Source of the DNA: Lederbergia graminis
GTDB taxonomy: Bacteria; Bacillota; Bacilli; Bacillales; Bacillaceae_C
DNA length: 64,000 nt
Reading direction: 5' to 3'
Assembly: GCF_042655485.1 (NCBI RefSeq)
Contig: NZ_JBHSMC010000020.1
Span: 1 to 64,000 of the forward strand
Shown: positions 52,076 through 61,436 of the stretch, piece after piece
Numbering within the stretch: the first letter of the stretch is position 1
Layout of the letters: each line of letters begins with the position of its first letter
Notes under the pieces: model-generated
Seen by the model: the letters and a program-made list of their open reading frames with translations, nothing else
What the model was told of the DNA's origin: nothing
Databases searched by the model: none
Position numbers and translations under genes: made by a program

Positions 52076-53776
52076 TCAAAATGCTCCGGAACCGCCACCT
52101 CCACCACCAACGCCGCCGCCAGCACCAGGTGTTCCACCGCTTCCAGTTGAGATGTTGGGCATCGTAGCTGCTTCCGCCTTATCAAAATGAGTATGTGCTG
52201 ATGATGCAATCATTAGGAACAAAAGCATATTCGTTCCTGAATTATGGTTCAGCTGATTATACTGTGGCACATGTTCCATAAGGGTCTTGCTTTTCTTTTG
52301 GATCGTATGGTTGTTTCGGCCAAGTCCATAAATAAAGGCCCGTTTCTGATCATCATCAAGCCATTCATTCCACTCTGTTGGTACTAAATCTGCAAACTTT
52401 ACCTCGAATCTTTCCCATTGTGCTTTAATATTAGCACCCTCCACCGTTTTACGTTTATCAATGATTGCAAAGACAATCACGTAACCTGCCAATACAATTG
52501 CTGCCAACATCCAGCCATACAATTCATGTATCCCAAATAAGATGATGAAAGGTAGCAGAATTAGACTCGAAAGCCCGACGGTCATTCGTGTGTTATCTCG
52601 TTTTTCATAAAGCTCTTTTGCATCTACTTCCCGTTTGACACTTTTCTTCCAGTTCGCGAAATATTTCTGATAACTTTCATGATTGTTTTTATTTTTCGTG
52701 TATGTTTCAAGATCTGTCAGACGGAAAGTTCCATTTTTACCAATAATGTCGAATAACCAAGTAAGCAGGATTTGTTCATGCTCATGGTCCGTCTTTCTGT
52801 TGACGACGACAAATGTCTCCTGATCATTTTCCTTCACATAGCCTTTACGCACTAGATCAAGAAGTGCTGCCGTCAAAGCATGTGTATCAAGTACACCGTT
52901 GTTCATGTACTGGATCGTGGCCGGCATACTCAATCCTGTTTTTGGCACGAAAAAACTATCCACAAACTGACGCTCCAGCTCCGATTTAATTTGACGTTTA
53001 TATTGACTACGCCTCATCATCAGGCTAAGCAAATAAAGTGCAAATCCAACGATAACAAAAGGTGCAATACGATGAAAGAGCTCTTTGCGCTTGTTAAATG
53101 CCGCAATCTCAGCTTCTTTCTTTTCTATATCCGATAAAATTTCTTGCCTAATGGACTTATCTCCCGCAGATGAAGCTCCGGTAAATAGCGATGAATCATA
53201 AGCAACCCGGACATCGCCTTTTTCACCCGAAGATACATGACCCATGGCAAAATGAACAACACCGTCTTTGTCCACCTTCCCCGTATCCCAAGCACTGTCG
53301 TAGCCAATGAATTCAACATCCCTCGTCGGTTTTGGTGGGTGAATGTAAATATTGAGGTTATTATAATCGGATTCATTACTTTGATCAAAAAATGGCCAGT
53401 AAAATTGGGCCATGTCTGCGTATACCTCAACCCCGTTTATAATGGTATATGTCAAATCGATTGTGACCGTTTCATCGGTACCTTTGCGATGGACTTTGTA
53501 TAAATTGTCCTCTTGTTCCACATTCAATGCCTTGCCGTTTTCTGTAGCTTTCATATCCTGAATTTCTGTGCCTTTTTTCGCAATTAATGTGCGGGTAATC
53601 CCATTGAAATCCCCGTCAAAGGCATACGTATGTGTTTCCTCTACTTGGATATTACCATCTGACTGTAGATATGCATGGATATCTGTTTTTTCAATATCAT
53701 ACTCAACAGCTAGGGAAATGATTGGAAATATCATAAATGCCAGCATGGCGACTATCGTTATACATAACTTTTTCAT
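52076..53776 (-). CDS. DUF2207 family membrane protein
   Basis: Membrane protein of 566 residues. Signal peptide MKKLCITIVAMLAFMIFPIISLA, then the extracytoplasmic DUF2207 domain (residues about 24-200; VEETHTYAFDGDFNGITRTL), a membrane segment near 235-255, a cytoplasmic domain, two further segments near 405-445, and a C-terminal Gly-rich tail (GGTPGAGGGVGGGGGGSGAF) typical of this family. Function of the family is unknown. ATG 53776 is eight bases after GAGGAGG. It is monocistronic with a terminator. Confidence 0.87.
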   Translation of the reverse strand: MKKLCITIVAMLAFMIFPIISLAVEYDIEKTDIHAYLQSDGNIQVEETHTYAFDGDFNGITRTLIAKKGTEIQDMKATENGKALNVEQEDNLYKVHRKGTDETVTIDLTYTIINGVEVYADMAQFYWPFFDQSNESDYNNLNIYIHPPKPTRDVEFIGYDSAWDTGKVDKDGVVHFAMGHVSSGEKGDVRVAYDSSLFTGASSAGDKSIRQEILSDIEKKEAEIAAFNKRKELFHRIAPFVIVGFALYLLSLMMRRSQYKRQIKSELERQFVDSFFVPKTGLSMPATIQYMNNGVLDTHALTAALLDLVRKGYVKENDQETFVVVNRKTDHEHEQILLTWLFDIIGKNGTFRLTDLETYTKNKNNHESYQKYFANWKKSVKREVDAKELYEKRDNTRMTVGLSSLILLPFIILFGIHELYGWMLAAIVLAGYVIVFAIIDKRKTVEGANIKAQWERFEVKFADLVPTEWNEWLDDDQKRAFIYGLGRNNHTIQKKSKTLMEHVPQYNQLNHNSGTNMLLFLMIASSAHTHFDKAEAATMPNISTGSGGTPGAGGGVGGGGGGSGAF

Positions 53777-53866
53777 TTTTCCATCCTCCTCGCCTCATAA
53801 CTTATACGATTTATATAGAGAAAAGGTTTCAAACGCTATGGGTTTGGTTCCCTAATCCACTTTCTG

Positions 53867-53900
53867 GGTCAAATGATAATATTCCCACGATGAACACGAA
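53867..53900 (-). pseudogene. Remnant of a holin-like toxin gene
   Basis: Read on the minus strand the bases encode FVFIVGILSF, close to FGALIVAILSF of the intact toxin at 46993, and the DNA aligns with few changes (TCAAATGATAATATTCCCACGAT versus TTAAATGACAATATTGCCACGAT). The part that would encode the start is missing; a GGTGCC repeat begins 14 bases away. A short fossil, so the call is tentative. Confidence 0.35.
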
Positions 53901-53913
53901 CCATCCACCAAGC

Positions 53914-53960
53914 GGTGCCAGGCACCGAAACTATTTTGAAAAGTTCGGGTGCCTGGCACC
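53914..53960. repeat. GGTGCC palindromic repeat locus (21-nt spacer)
   Basis: Palindromes at 53914-53926 and 53948-53960, 21 nt apart. It lies in the divergent gap between the DUF2207 and alditol-oxidase-like genes, one of the few copies not at a gene end. Confidence 0.9.
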
Positions 53961-54025
53961 TTGAAAATTCTGTCTTCTTAGGCGTATAGTTAAGTTAATG
54001 AAACCGCTGTAAAGGAGAGAGATTC

Positions 54026-55288
54026 GTGGAGATGAAGAGAAATTGGGCAGGTAATTTTCAGTATAGTACGACGAATTGGCATGAGCCTGAATCTATGGAA
54101 GAGCTTCAACAATTAGTCTCACAATTAACGAAGCTACGTGTCATAGGATCGCGTCATTCATTTAATAGTATCGCAGATTCGAATAAAAATATTGTAAGCT
54201 TGCATAAGTTGAACAAGGTATTATCGATTGATCATGAAAATGCAACCGTTACCGTTCAAGGTGGAATTAAATATGGAGACCTTTGTTACGAGCTTCAAAA
54301 ACATGGCTATGCCTTACATAACCTTGCTTCCCTACCGCATATTTCAGTTGCTGGAGCCTGCGCAACCGCAACACACGGTTCTGGAAATCACAATCAAAAC
54401 TTAGCTGCAACTGTTCGTACCATGGAAGTGGTCACGGCGGATGGAAGTATCATAACTTTTTCAAAAGATCAATCAGAAGACGAATTACACGGAGCGGTAG
54501 TTGGACTTGGGGCGCTCGGCGTAGTCGCAACATTAACGCTTGATATTCTCCCAAGCTATCAAATGAGACAAGATGTTTACGAGAATCTACCATTAGCACA
54601 ATTAGAAAACAATTTTGACACGATATTTTCCAGTGCCTATAGCGTAAGTCTGTTTACGGATTGGCAGGATGAAACGTTTAATCAGGTATGGCTAAAAAAC
54701 AAACTGACAGATGATCAGACTTTTAAATTGGAAGAGGACTTTTTTGGAGCAAAAGCAGCGAAAGAAAATGTACATCCTGTACCAGGGGTTGGAGCAGAGA
54801 ATTGTACAGCCCAATTAGGGGTTTCAGGAAATTGGTTAGATCGTCTGCCACACTTCCGAATGGATTTTACACCAAGTGCTGGCCAAGAGCTACAGAGTGA
54901 ATATATTTTAGCTCGAGAACATGCCTACGATGCTCTTTGTGCGATAAGCGAAATTCGTGACCATATCGCTCCACATTTGTTCATATCCGAAGTACGAACC
55001 ATTGCCCAGGACGAGCTGTGGATGAGCCCTTCTTACAAGCAAGACTCGGTGGCTTTTCACTTCACATGGCATGACAATTGGGATGCAGTCCAGCACGTGC
55101 TGCCACTCATCGAAGCACAGTTGGAACCTTTTCAAGCAAAACCACACTGGGGAAAACTATTCACAACCTCCCCTGAAAAAGTAAAATCACTTTATGAGAA
55201 GTTGCCAGATTTTAAACAACTAATTATGAAGTATGATCCACATGGTAAATTTCGCAACGACTTCATCAATAAATATATAATTAATTGA
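54026..55288 (+). CDS. FAD-dependent alditol/xylitol oxidase-like protein
   Basis: Flavoprotein oxidase of 420 residues of the VAO/D-arabinono-1,4-lactone-oxidase type. The FAD-binding domain contains LRVIGSRHSFNSIADS (the His is the likely covalent FAD link), VTVQGGIKYGDLCYELQ and ISVAGACATATHGSGNHNQNLA. The C-terminal part resembles alditol oxidase, with HFTWHDNW and FRNDFINKYI. It should oxidise a polyol or sugar-like alcohol, producing hydrogen peroxide. GTG 54026 lies seven bases after AAAGGAGA; ATG 54032 is an alternative. Single gene; stop eight bases before a GGTGCC repeat. Confidence 0.87.
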   Translation: MEMKRNWAGNFQYSTTNWHEPESMEELQQLVSQLTKLRVIGSRHSFNSIADSNKNIVSLHKLNKVLSIDHENATVTVQGGIKYGDLCYELQKHGYALHNLASLPHISVAGACATATHGSGNHNQNLAATVRTMEVVTADGSIITFSKDQSEDELHGAVVGLGALGVVATLTLDILPSYQMRQDVYENLPLAQLENNFDTIFSSAYSVSLFTDWQDETFNQVWLKNKLTDDQTFKLEEDFFGAKAAKENVHPVPGVGAENCTAQLGVSGNWLDRLPHFRMDFTPSAGQELQSEYILAREHAYDALCAISEIRDHIAPHLFISEVRTIAQDELWMSPSYKQDSVAFHFTWHDNWDAVQHVLPLIEAQLEPFQAKPHWGKLFTTSPEKVKSLYEKLPDFKQLIMKYDPHGKFRNDFINKYIIN

Positions 55289-55296
55289 ATAGTTTG

Positions 55297-55352
55297 GGTG
55301 CCAGGCACCCAAACTATTTCAAATATTTTCAATTGCGTTGGTGCCTGGCACC
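55297..55352. repeat. GGTGCC palindromic repeat locus (30-nt spacer)
   Basis: Palindromes at 55297-55309 and 55340-55352, 30 nt apart, between two convergent genes. It begins eight bases after the alditol-oxidase stop and encodes the last residues (GARHQRN) and stop of the minus-strand gene ending at 55329. Confidence 0.92.
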
Positions 55353-55772
55353 TTTTACCACTATATTCTCTAATCCATTTTCTTCGAATTCAGTTTCATA
55401 GATGTCTTCTATTTCAAATACCCTTTTCACATATTCTTCATGGGTTTCAAATTCTTCATTGTTTTTCTGTACATCCCGTTTTGCTAGTCTCATAGTGAGT
55501 TCATTCCAAAATACATCATTGTCATTATGCTCTATGTAGGGGTCTAATTTCCTCTCAAATTCAGGTGTAGGATAATACTCTTTCATCTTCTGATCAAATG
55601 TGATATGATCCTCAAAGCCAAAATCCTTCGCAAATGAACTAACATATTGAAAGAGCTCATCATACTCCTTATTCCTGTCTTCAAAATCTCTCGATGAATT
55701 TGCCGTCCATTCTCCTAAATATAAGAGTTCCATTAATTGCTGGTATTGCTTCTTCGTAAAATTAAGTTTCAT
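55329..55772 (-). CDS. Hypothetical acidic cytoplasmic protein with repeat-encoded C-terminus
   Basis: Soluble acidic protein of 147 residues, mostly helical: LNFTKKQYQQLMELLYLGEWTANS at the start, a Phe/Tyr-rich middle and a Glu-rich end. I recall similar short proteins in Bacillus without known function and do not assign one. ATG 55772 is ten bases after GGAGG; a TTG at 55778 is closer than usual. The last residues KGARHQRN and stop come from the GGTGCC repeat, so the original C-terminus is likely altered. Confidence 0.7.
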   Translation of the reverse strand: MKLNFTKKQYQQLMELLYLGEWTANSSRDFEDRNKEYDELFQYVSSFAKDFGFEDHITFDQKMKEYYPTPEFERKLDPYIEHNDNDVFWNELTMRLAKRDVQKNNEEFETHEEYVKRVFEIEDIYETEFEENGLENIVVKGARHQRN

Positions 55773-56065
55773 ACGCAAATATCCTCCAGGGAATTTATTT
55801 TTATTGATTTCTTAAACTTTCAGATACAAGATTAAATATTCTTTTTACCTTTGAAACAGTTGAACATTATGATCTCACAACATTCTTTTTCAACCTTTAT
55901 TCTATCTAGATTATATATTCATTATTAGATTAACAATAAATGGAATATAGGTAAAGGAAGAGGATATCGATGACCGCTTAAAGAATGTCTAGTTCTTAGA
56001 AGGAACGTAGGAAAGCCATACTTTCCCTCCACATAGATTTAGCACGTAATAGTGGCCATCAATGT

Positions 56066-56095
56066 AAAAAGCCCTAATCATCAATTGATGATTAG
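56066..56095 (-). terminator. Terminator of the CMD-family gene
   Basis: Perfect palindrome CTAATCATCAATTGATGATTAG followed on the minus strand by GGCTTTTTAC, 36 bp after the stop at 56131. The rest of 55,773-56,130 shows no gene I can support. Confidence 0.85.
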
Positions 56096-56130
56096 AGCCA
56101 TTAGTATAGATCACTCTTAATTTATTTCAT

Positions 56131-56541
56131 TCAACCTTCAGATGGTGTGACTTTTACACCTAGTTCATTAAACACTTCCTGAGTTACTTTTAAAGCATTA
56201 AGAACACTTGGGAATCCTACATATGGGATAAGGTGGATAATGCATCCAACGATCTCTTCTGGTGTTAAACCAACGCTTAGACCAGTTTTAATATGCATCC
56301 CAATTTGTGGCTTTCCTTGCGTAACAAGAGATGTAATCGTTGTAAGGACTTTTTGTTTGTTATCCAGTCCTGGACGGGAATAAATATCTCCAAATGCAAA
56401 TTCAACCACATATTGACTTAAGTCAGGAGCAATATCCTTAAATCCCTCACCAATATCCATAAAGCCTGTTGGATTTTCATCAGTTGAAGACGTAAGTTCC
56501 TTTATTTTTACAATTCCTTTTTGATATTTTTCGGTAGCCAT
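56131..56541 (-). CDS. Carboxymuconolactone decarboxylase family protein
   Basis: Single-domain CMD-family protein of 136 residues. The pattern FGDIYSRPGLDNKQKVLTTITSLVTQGKPQIGMHIKTGLSVGLTPEEIVGCIIHLIPYVGFPS is characteristic. The CxxC pair of AhpD-like members is absent, so it belongs to the non-redox branch, whose members include lactone decarboxylases and uncharacterised proteins. ATG 56541 is ten bases after AAGGAGG; a GTG at 56547 is also in frame. Monocistronic; function not defined. Confidence 0.86.
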   Translation of the reverse strand: MATEKYQKGIVKIKELTSSTDENPTGFMDIGEGFKDIAPDLSQYVVEFAFGDIYSRPGLDNKQKVLTTITSLVTQGKPQIGMHIKTGLSVGLTPEEIVGCIIHLIPYVGFPSVLNALKVTQEVFNELGVKVTPSEG

Positions 56542-56711
56542 TTCCACAATTCCTCCTTGTCATTCTTCCATTCATTCCATAAAAGGAATGGTAGCTATCA
56601 TAGCCATCTTAACAAAGATTAGACTAAATAGAATGAATAATGCTCAACTTCTGAGTTTTGGAAGAAAAAGGGTTCTTCTTAAGTTGTTAATACCGAAAAA
56701 CCATAAAAAAA

Positions 56712-56767
56712 GGTGCCTGGCACCGGAACGATTTCAAATATTCCCAATTGCGCCGGTGCCTGGCACC
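56712..56767. repeat. GGTGCC palindromic repeat locus (30-nt spacer)
   Basis: Palindromes at 56712-56724 and 56755-56767, 30 nt apart; a gap of 11 bases separates it from the stop of the SWIM-SNF2 helicase gene. Both flanks carry the family spacer pattern, including CAATTGCGCC shared with the copies at 55297 and 62085. Confidence 0.92.
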
Positions 56768-56778
56768 CAAACAACCCC

Positions 56779-59700
56779 CTATATCATCAATATTTCCTTA
56801 ATATCCTCATCGGTTAGGGTAGTCAATGTTTTATCCTTTGAATCAATAACTTCCTCTATCAAATTTCGCTTTTTCTCTTGGAGTTCGTTCATTTTTTCTT
56901 CGATGGTTCCGCGGGCAACGAGTTTGATTACTTGGACTACATTTGTTTGGCCGATTCGGTGGGCACGGTCTGCTGCTTGTTCCTCCACTGCAGGATTCCA
57001 CCAAAGGTCATACAAAATCACGGTATCGGCTCCCGTTAGGTTAAGCCCTGTCCCGCCCGCCTTTAATGAAATCAGGAATAAATCACGTTCCCCCGCATTG
57101 AATCGATTGCACAATTCCACTCGTTCTTCTGATGGGGTTTGTCCATCCAAATAAAAAAACGGTAACCCCTCCATCGCCAATTCCTTCCCAATCAGTTTCA
57201 GCATTTTCGTATACTGCGAAAAGATTAACACCCTTCTACCTGCGAGCCGCGATTCCTCCACGATCCGCTTTAGCCGCTCAAATTTTGCCGAACTACCCTT
57301 ATATCCATCCACAAACAAGGTAGGATGACAACAAATCTGCCGTAAGCGCGTCAAGCCAGCAAGAATTCTAATCCGGTTTTTCCGAAGTGTATCCTTATCC
57401 AAATGCTTCAACGTTTCGTGCCTTAATTTTGCCAAATAGGCAGCATACAACTGCTTCTGCTCTGGAAGCAACTCCACCGATTCCGTCGCCTCGATTTTCT
57501 CCGGCAGCTCGGAAACGACATCTTCCTTCAACCGCCGCAGTAAAAACGGACGAACTCGCCTTGCAATCTGCTTTCTTGTCAGGTTGTTGTATTCTTTTAA
57601 CCCCAAGAATAGCTCCGGAAACACAACATAAAAAATCGACCAAAGCTCCTCTAATGAATTTTCCACCGGCGTACCTGTGAGCGCAAATCGGAAATCCGCT
57701 TGGACCTTTTTCACTGCCTTCGCTGTTTGTGTAAAAGGATTCTTAAATGCTTGTGCCTCATCAAAAAACACCGTATGGAATGACTGCTTCTCATACCAAT
57801 GGATGTCGCTACGCAATAGCGGATAAGACGTAATCACCACATCCGCACTTAAAGCTTCTTTCATCCGTTTCAATCGCTCCGTTTTATTGCCATCCACAAT
57901 CACCGCTTGTAATTCTGGCGTAAATTTCTCCAATTCACTCCGCCAGTTATACGTCAACGAGGATGGACAAACAACGAGAACTGGGAGTCCTTTTTCACGA
58001 ATAATAGGAAGCTCTGAAAGTATGAATGCTATGGCTTGCAGCGTCTTCCCCAACCCCATATCATCGGCTAACACTCCTCCAAAACGATAGCTAGCGATTG
58101 TTTTCATCCAGCGGTACCCATGCTTTTGGTAGTCTCGCATAATCGAATCGAGACTTTCCGGCACGGCAAATTCGGACTCACTTGGATTCGCTACTTTTTC
58201 TAAAAACTGCTTGAACGACTCTTCTATGTTGAAGGTGCTTGCATCGTCCACTGAATCAAGAAGTCGAAGTCCCCTGACAATCGGCACGGTTAAGCCAGCT
58301 TCCAAATCCTCTTCCTGAATAACTGCCGCCTGCAGGAAGCGTTTGATTTGCTCGAACTCCCTTGTTTCCAAAGACAGGAGTGAGCCATTTCGTAATCTAT
58401 AATACTTTCGTTTTTCCTCTAGCGATTTTAAAACTTCCCGAATATCCCGTTCCGGAAAACCTTCCATTTCAAACTTAAATTCCAGCCAGTTAATCCGTTC
58501 CCTTTTCGCTCGCACTCTAATTTTCGGGTTCGCCTTCCCACTTATCACCCGATTTCGGACGGCTGTCGTTGCATAAATCTGCATATCCCCTTGAATGCGT
58601 GGCAACACATGCTGTAAAAACTCATACTCTAACGCTTCATTATGTAAAAAATAACCTTCCTCCGTTTTCGTAAACGAGCTGTCATCCATCAGCTTCAGTA
58701 TCTCGTTTTCCTTTTCCTCGTCCCTGATCAACATCGACTCGGTTTGGATTTGCAGACTTTCCAATGGATTAAAACTAATATTGTCATATTGAAATTCCAG
58801 CCCAGCTAAAAGTCGATTTTTTACCCGGTCCAAAAATAGTTTGGCAACTAATGGTGTCTTGCCAAATTGTTCCCTTATCCGTCTGGAAAACCTCACATCT
58901 CCTAATTTCCTTAAGCCCGGGACTACTTTTTCCATGAAAAAATTCAATTGCTCTTTATGGATAGGTATTTGATTTGTAGCCGAAGCATCGAGCATCTTCT
59001 TCAGTTCGGACAGCTGCTCGCCTTCCTTCTCCTTCATCTGAATCAGCTTGCCATCGTATAAAACCATCCTGTATGCATCCATGACAACCATCTGATTCAG
59101 CCCGGAAATCCGCAGTTGAAAACCTTCACCTGCTTCTGAAAAATCGAACTGCAATGGAAGTCGTTCATTTGATACATGCAGTCCGTTGAATGTCTTCCCG
59201 TGATATTCTACTCTCACCAATGGCGCCTTCGTAAGTAAAGCGATCAACCGCTCCTTAGACGAAGGGGGGATGAGTAAAATTTGATTAGAAGGTTCTTCAT
59301 CCGGCACTGTCTTCCCATACACTTTTTCATCCTCGACCACTTGAATTAGCTCGCGTATCACAAGATCTGTTTCGATTGAAAAGCAATGAAGCGATGAATC
59401 ATATGTAAAAGACGGGGATAATGGCAGAGTTTGCCCTTCTCGTACTCGCTGTAAAAACTGGCGAATATTATTCACTTTCATTGGACCAATCATCATTTCG
59501 ATACCTAGCATAATTTGATCCCTATCTACCTTAATAGGTTTACAAATAAATAATAGATTCAATACTTGCCGTTCTTCAAAATGAAGCTGATGGCCACTTG
59601 AACGACTCGGATTTTGATTAAAAATCGACATGAACCCTTCCGTCAGTGCTTGGTTTGTGTCTGTTTCCACCGATTCATTAGGATTTGTCCCATTCCGCTG

Positions 59701-59976
59701 ATGCTCATAAATCGCTAGTAAAACTGCCGCAACATGCTGGCACTCCCACTTCACAGAAGCTAGTTTCGGACAAGTGCATTCCGTGCGAAAATCACCATTC
59801 GACTCCCTTTCGATCGCAACAAGAACATCCTCCATGCCTGCAATCGTCGCACTGCATCTATCGGAACTATAATCTTTAAATACTACTCTACCTGCACGAT
59901 AAAGAGAGTCCCCTCTCTTAAAGGAGACCGTACCGCACAATTCTTTTATGGCTTTCTGACTCAACTTAATATCCAA
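56779..59976 (-). CDS. SNF2-family helicase with N-terminal SWIM zinc finger
   Basis: SNF2 ATPase of 1065 residues. The N-terminus has a SWIM zinc finger (CTCPKLASVKWECQH, about residues 66-85), followed by a bacterial SNF2-associated region (about 100-590). The motor contains DDMGLGKTLQAIAF, VVCPSSLTYNWRSEL, a DEAQ box (FFDEAQAFKN), ALTGTPVENSLEELW, SLKAGGTGLNLTGADTV and RAHRIGQTNVVQV. Large SWIM-SNF2 proteins are common in Bacillus (YwqA-like) and probably remodel or repair DNA. The start is uncertain: TTG 59976 is eight bases after AAAGGAGA, TTG 59982 only two. A second repeat family begins directly upstream. Confidence 0.88.
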   Translation of the reverse strand: MDIKLSQKAIKELCGTVSFKRGDSLYRAGRVVFKDYSSDRCSATIAGMEDVLVAIERESNGDFRTECTCPKLASVKWECQHVAAVLLAIYEHQRNGTNPNESVETDTNQALTEGFMSIFNQNPSRSSGHQLHFEERQVLNLLFICKPIKVDRDQIMLGIEMMIGPMKVNNIRQFLQRVREGQTLPLSPSFTYDSSLHCFSIETDLVIRELIQVVEDEKVYGKTVPDEEPSNQILLIPPSSKERLIALLTKAPLVRVEYHGKTFNGLHVSNERLPLQFDFSEAGEGFQLRISGLNQMVVMDAYRMVLYDGKLIQMKEKEGEQLSELKKMLDASATNQIPIHKEQLNFFMEKVVPGLRKLGDVRFSRRIREQFGKTPLVAKLFLDRVKNRLLAGLEFQYDNISFNPLESLQIQTESMLIRDEEKENEILKLMDDSSFTKTEEGYFLHNEALEYEFLQHVLPRIQGDMQIYATTAVRNRVISGKANPKIRVRAKRERINWLEFKFEMEGFPERDIREVLKSLEEKRKYYRLRNGSLLSLETREFEQIKRFLQAAVIQEEDLEAGLTVPIVRGLRLLDSVDDASTFNIEESFKQFLEKVANPSESEFAVPESLDSIMRDYQKHGYRWMKTIASYRFGGVLADDMGLGKTLQAIAFILSELPIIREKGLPVLVVCPSSLTYNWRSELEKFTPELQAVIVDGNKTERLKRMKEALSADVVITSYPLLRSDIHWYEKQSFHTVFFDEAQAFKNPFTQTAKAVKKVQADFRFALTGTPVENSLEELWSIFYVVFPELFLGLKEYNNLTRKQIARRVRPFLLRRLKEDVVSELPEKIEATESVELLPEQKQLYAAYLAKLRHETLKHLDKDTLRKNRIRILAGLTRLRQICCHPTLFVDGYKGSSAKFERLKRIVEESRLAGRRVLIFSQYTKMLKLIGKELAMEGLPFFYLDGQTPSEERVELCNRFNAGERDLFLISLKAGGTGLNLTGADTVILYDLWWNPAVEEQAADRAHRIGQTNVVQVIKLVARGTIEEKMNELQEKKRNLIEEVIDSKDKTLTTLTDEDIKEILMI

Positions 59977-59998
59977 GTGCAAATCTCCTTTCTAGGGA

Positions 59999-60080
59999 CA
60001 TGGGGTCAGGTTCCTTGTCCCACTCAATCAAAGAGGGTCATGGGGTCAGAGGGTCATGGGGTCAGGTTCCTTGTCCCACA
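59999..60080. repeat. Second dispersed repeat: CATGGGGTCAGGTTCCTTGTCCCA
   Basis: Two full copies of a 24-bp unit (59999-60022 and 60055-60078; GGGGTCAGG / CCTTGTCCC core) with a partial copy CATGGGGTCAG between them. GGGGTCAGG and the reverse of CCTTGTCCC form an imperfect inverted repeat. I associate such CATGGGGTCAGG units with dispersed Bacillus repeats. It lies directly upstream of the SWIM-SNF2 helicase. Confidence 0.75.
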
Positions 60081-60262
60081 TGCTCAAGGTGATTCAGTCC
60101 ACCTTTTCCCTTCGTACCAAAATGCTACTTGATAACAATGTGTATTCGATCGTTCGAACATGCTATGTTCAGTATAATACACATTACTGATATAGCCCAA
60201 ATACCCACTTTCGATATTTGATTATCCTAGTATCATTGTTATCGTATCCCTCCTGTTTTCCA

Positions 60263-60294
60263 TAAAAAAAAGCATCTGTTTTATCATAGATGCT
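60263..60294 (-). terminator. Terminator-like hairpin, minus strand
   Basis: AGCATCT / AGATGCT hairpin followed by TTTTTTTTATG on the minus strand. It could end transcripts from the 216-residue gene at 60,600, 300 bp away. The rest of the 60,081-60,599 gap shows no gene I can support. Confidence 0.6.
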
Positions 60295-60599
60295 CCCTTG
60301 ATATTTAATGGTATACAATTTATGAATATACTAGACTAGTAGAGTTTCAAAGCTTCATCACTATAAGTTAGGCACTCTTAAAACTTTAAATTCACAAGTC
60401 AACATTTGGGCCTTGGGAAGTAACAGCCATTAATCTCTTTTTCATTTACTTTCAATCATTGTTTCAGATCTTGGATACCCAAACTGTCATGTTGCTAATT
60501 AAAAAAATACCAGCATGCACCCTTAGACAATTATAAGAAAATATTACAAAATAAAGTAAAAGCTTTATTCCGTAATTCAGAAATAATACTTGTTTTACT

Positions 60600-61250
60600 T
60601 CATTTTTTCATAAAGAGGTTTATGGCATTCTTTAAAGGATGCGTTGATTTTTTGACCTTAGTGTTAATTGGTAAAGGTATAAGAAAATCTTTAATAAATG
60701 GAAACAACTCTTTAAAATACAAATCTCCCTTAACAAAATATTGATTAGAAAAGTCTTTTCTAAGTTCAATATCAACTATTTGTCCGAAATCTAATTCTTC
60801 ATCTTGGTTTATATAAAGATGATTCTTTTTTGCGTATTCTCCAATTTCATCATCACTTAAATCTCTACACCAAATAACAGGATTATCATTCACCTTATCC
60901 TCAGATAAGATAAATAATTGATCTCTTAATAATAGTTCCCAACAATATGTATGCTGCTTTTTCATTTCAGCTATAGTTTCGTCAGAGTAGGATGGATCAC
61001 GTTTTATTACCTCATTAACCTCACTCTCTACAATTTCAAACACTTCACTCCTAGGTATTATTTGAAGAACGGTCTGGAACTTTTTCTTTAATTTTATTAA
61101 TGTTTCACTGCTGATTAAATCCCCAACAGTTTTAATATCGTTTGAAATTAACCAATCTAACCCTTTTTTACCTGCACTTCTGGTAGCAGTCAAATCTATC
61201 ATTATTTTTATTTTCTCTAACTTAACATTCTTTATATCCTTTAGCTTCAT
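60600..61250 (-). CDS. Hypothetical protein of 216 residues
   Basis: Soluble protein, Lys/Asp/Glu-rich, of 216 residues. The N-terminal part (about 25-75) has LDWLISNDIKTVGDLIS, a pattern like RNA-polymerase-alpha-CTD or HhH-type helices; the rest is unrecognised. TAGGAGAG precedes ATG 61250 by four bases. Strongly AT-rich codon choice compared with its neighbours suggests a recent or foreign origin. It is monocistronic and I cannot assign a function. Confidence 0.65.
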   Translation of the reverse strand: MKLKDIKNVKLEKIKIMIDLTATRSAGKKGLDWLISNDIKTVGDLISSETLIKLKKKFQTVLQIIPRSEVFEIVESEVNEVIKRDPSYSDETIAEMKKQHTYCWELLLRDQLFILSEDKVNDNPVIWCRDLSDDEIGEYAKKNHLYINQDEELDFGQIVDIELRKDFSNQYFVKGDLYFKELFPFIKDFLIPLPINTKVKKSTHPLKNAINLFMKK

Positions 61251-61436
61251 ATTACTCTCCTATTTTATAGTGGTCTATTCTTTTAGAACTTTATGCTATT
61301 GCTGTAATATAAAAGTTTATCTAATGTAACTATTCCAACCAACTCCCTCACTATATTAAAGTCAATTTTAGGCATAAACTCCTTATATTGAAAAGTTTTA
61401 ATAGCCCACTCCAAAAGGATTCATCCATTCTTTCAC

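Noticed and set aside
56779..59982. Several plus-strand frames of 60-100 residues antisense to the SWIM-SNF2 gene
   Set aside because: All lie opposite strong protein motifs and lack start signals; they are shadows.
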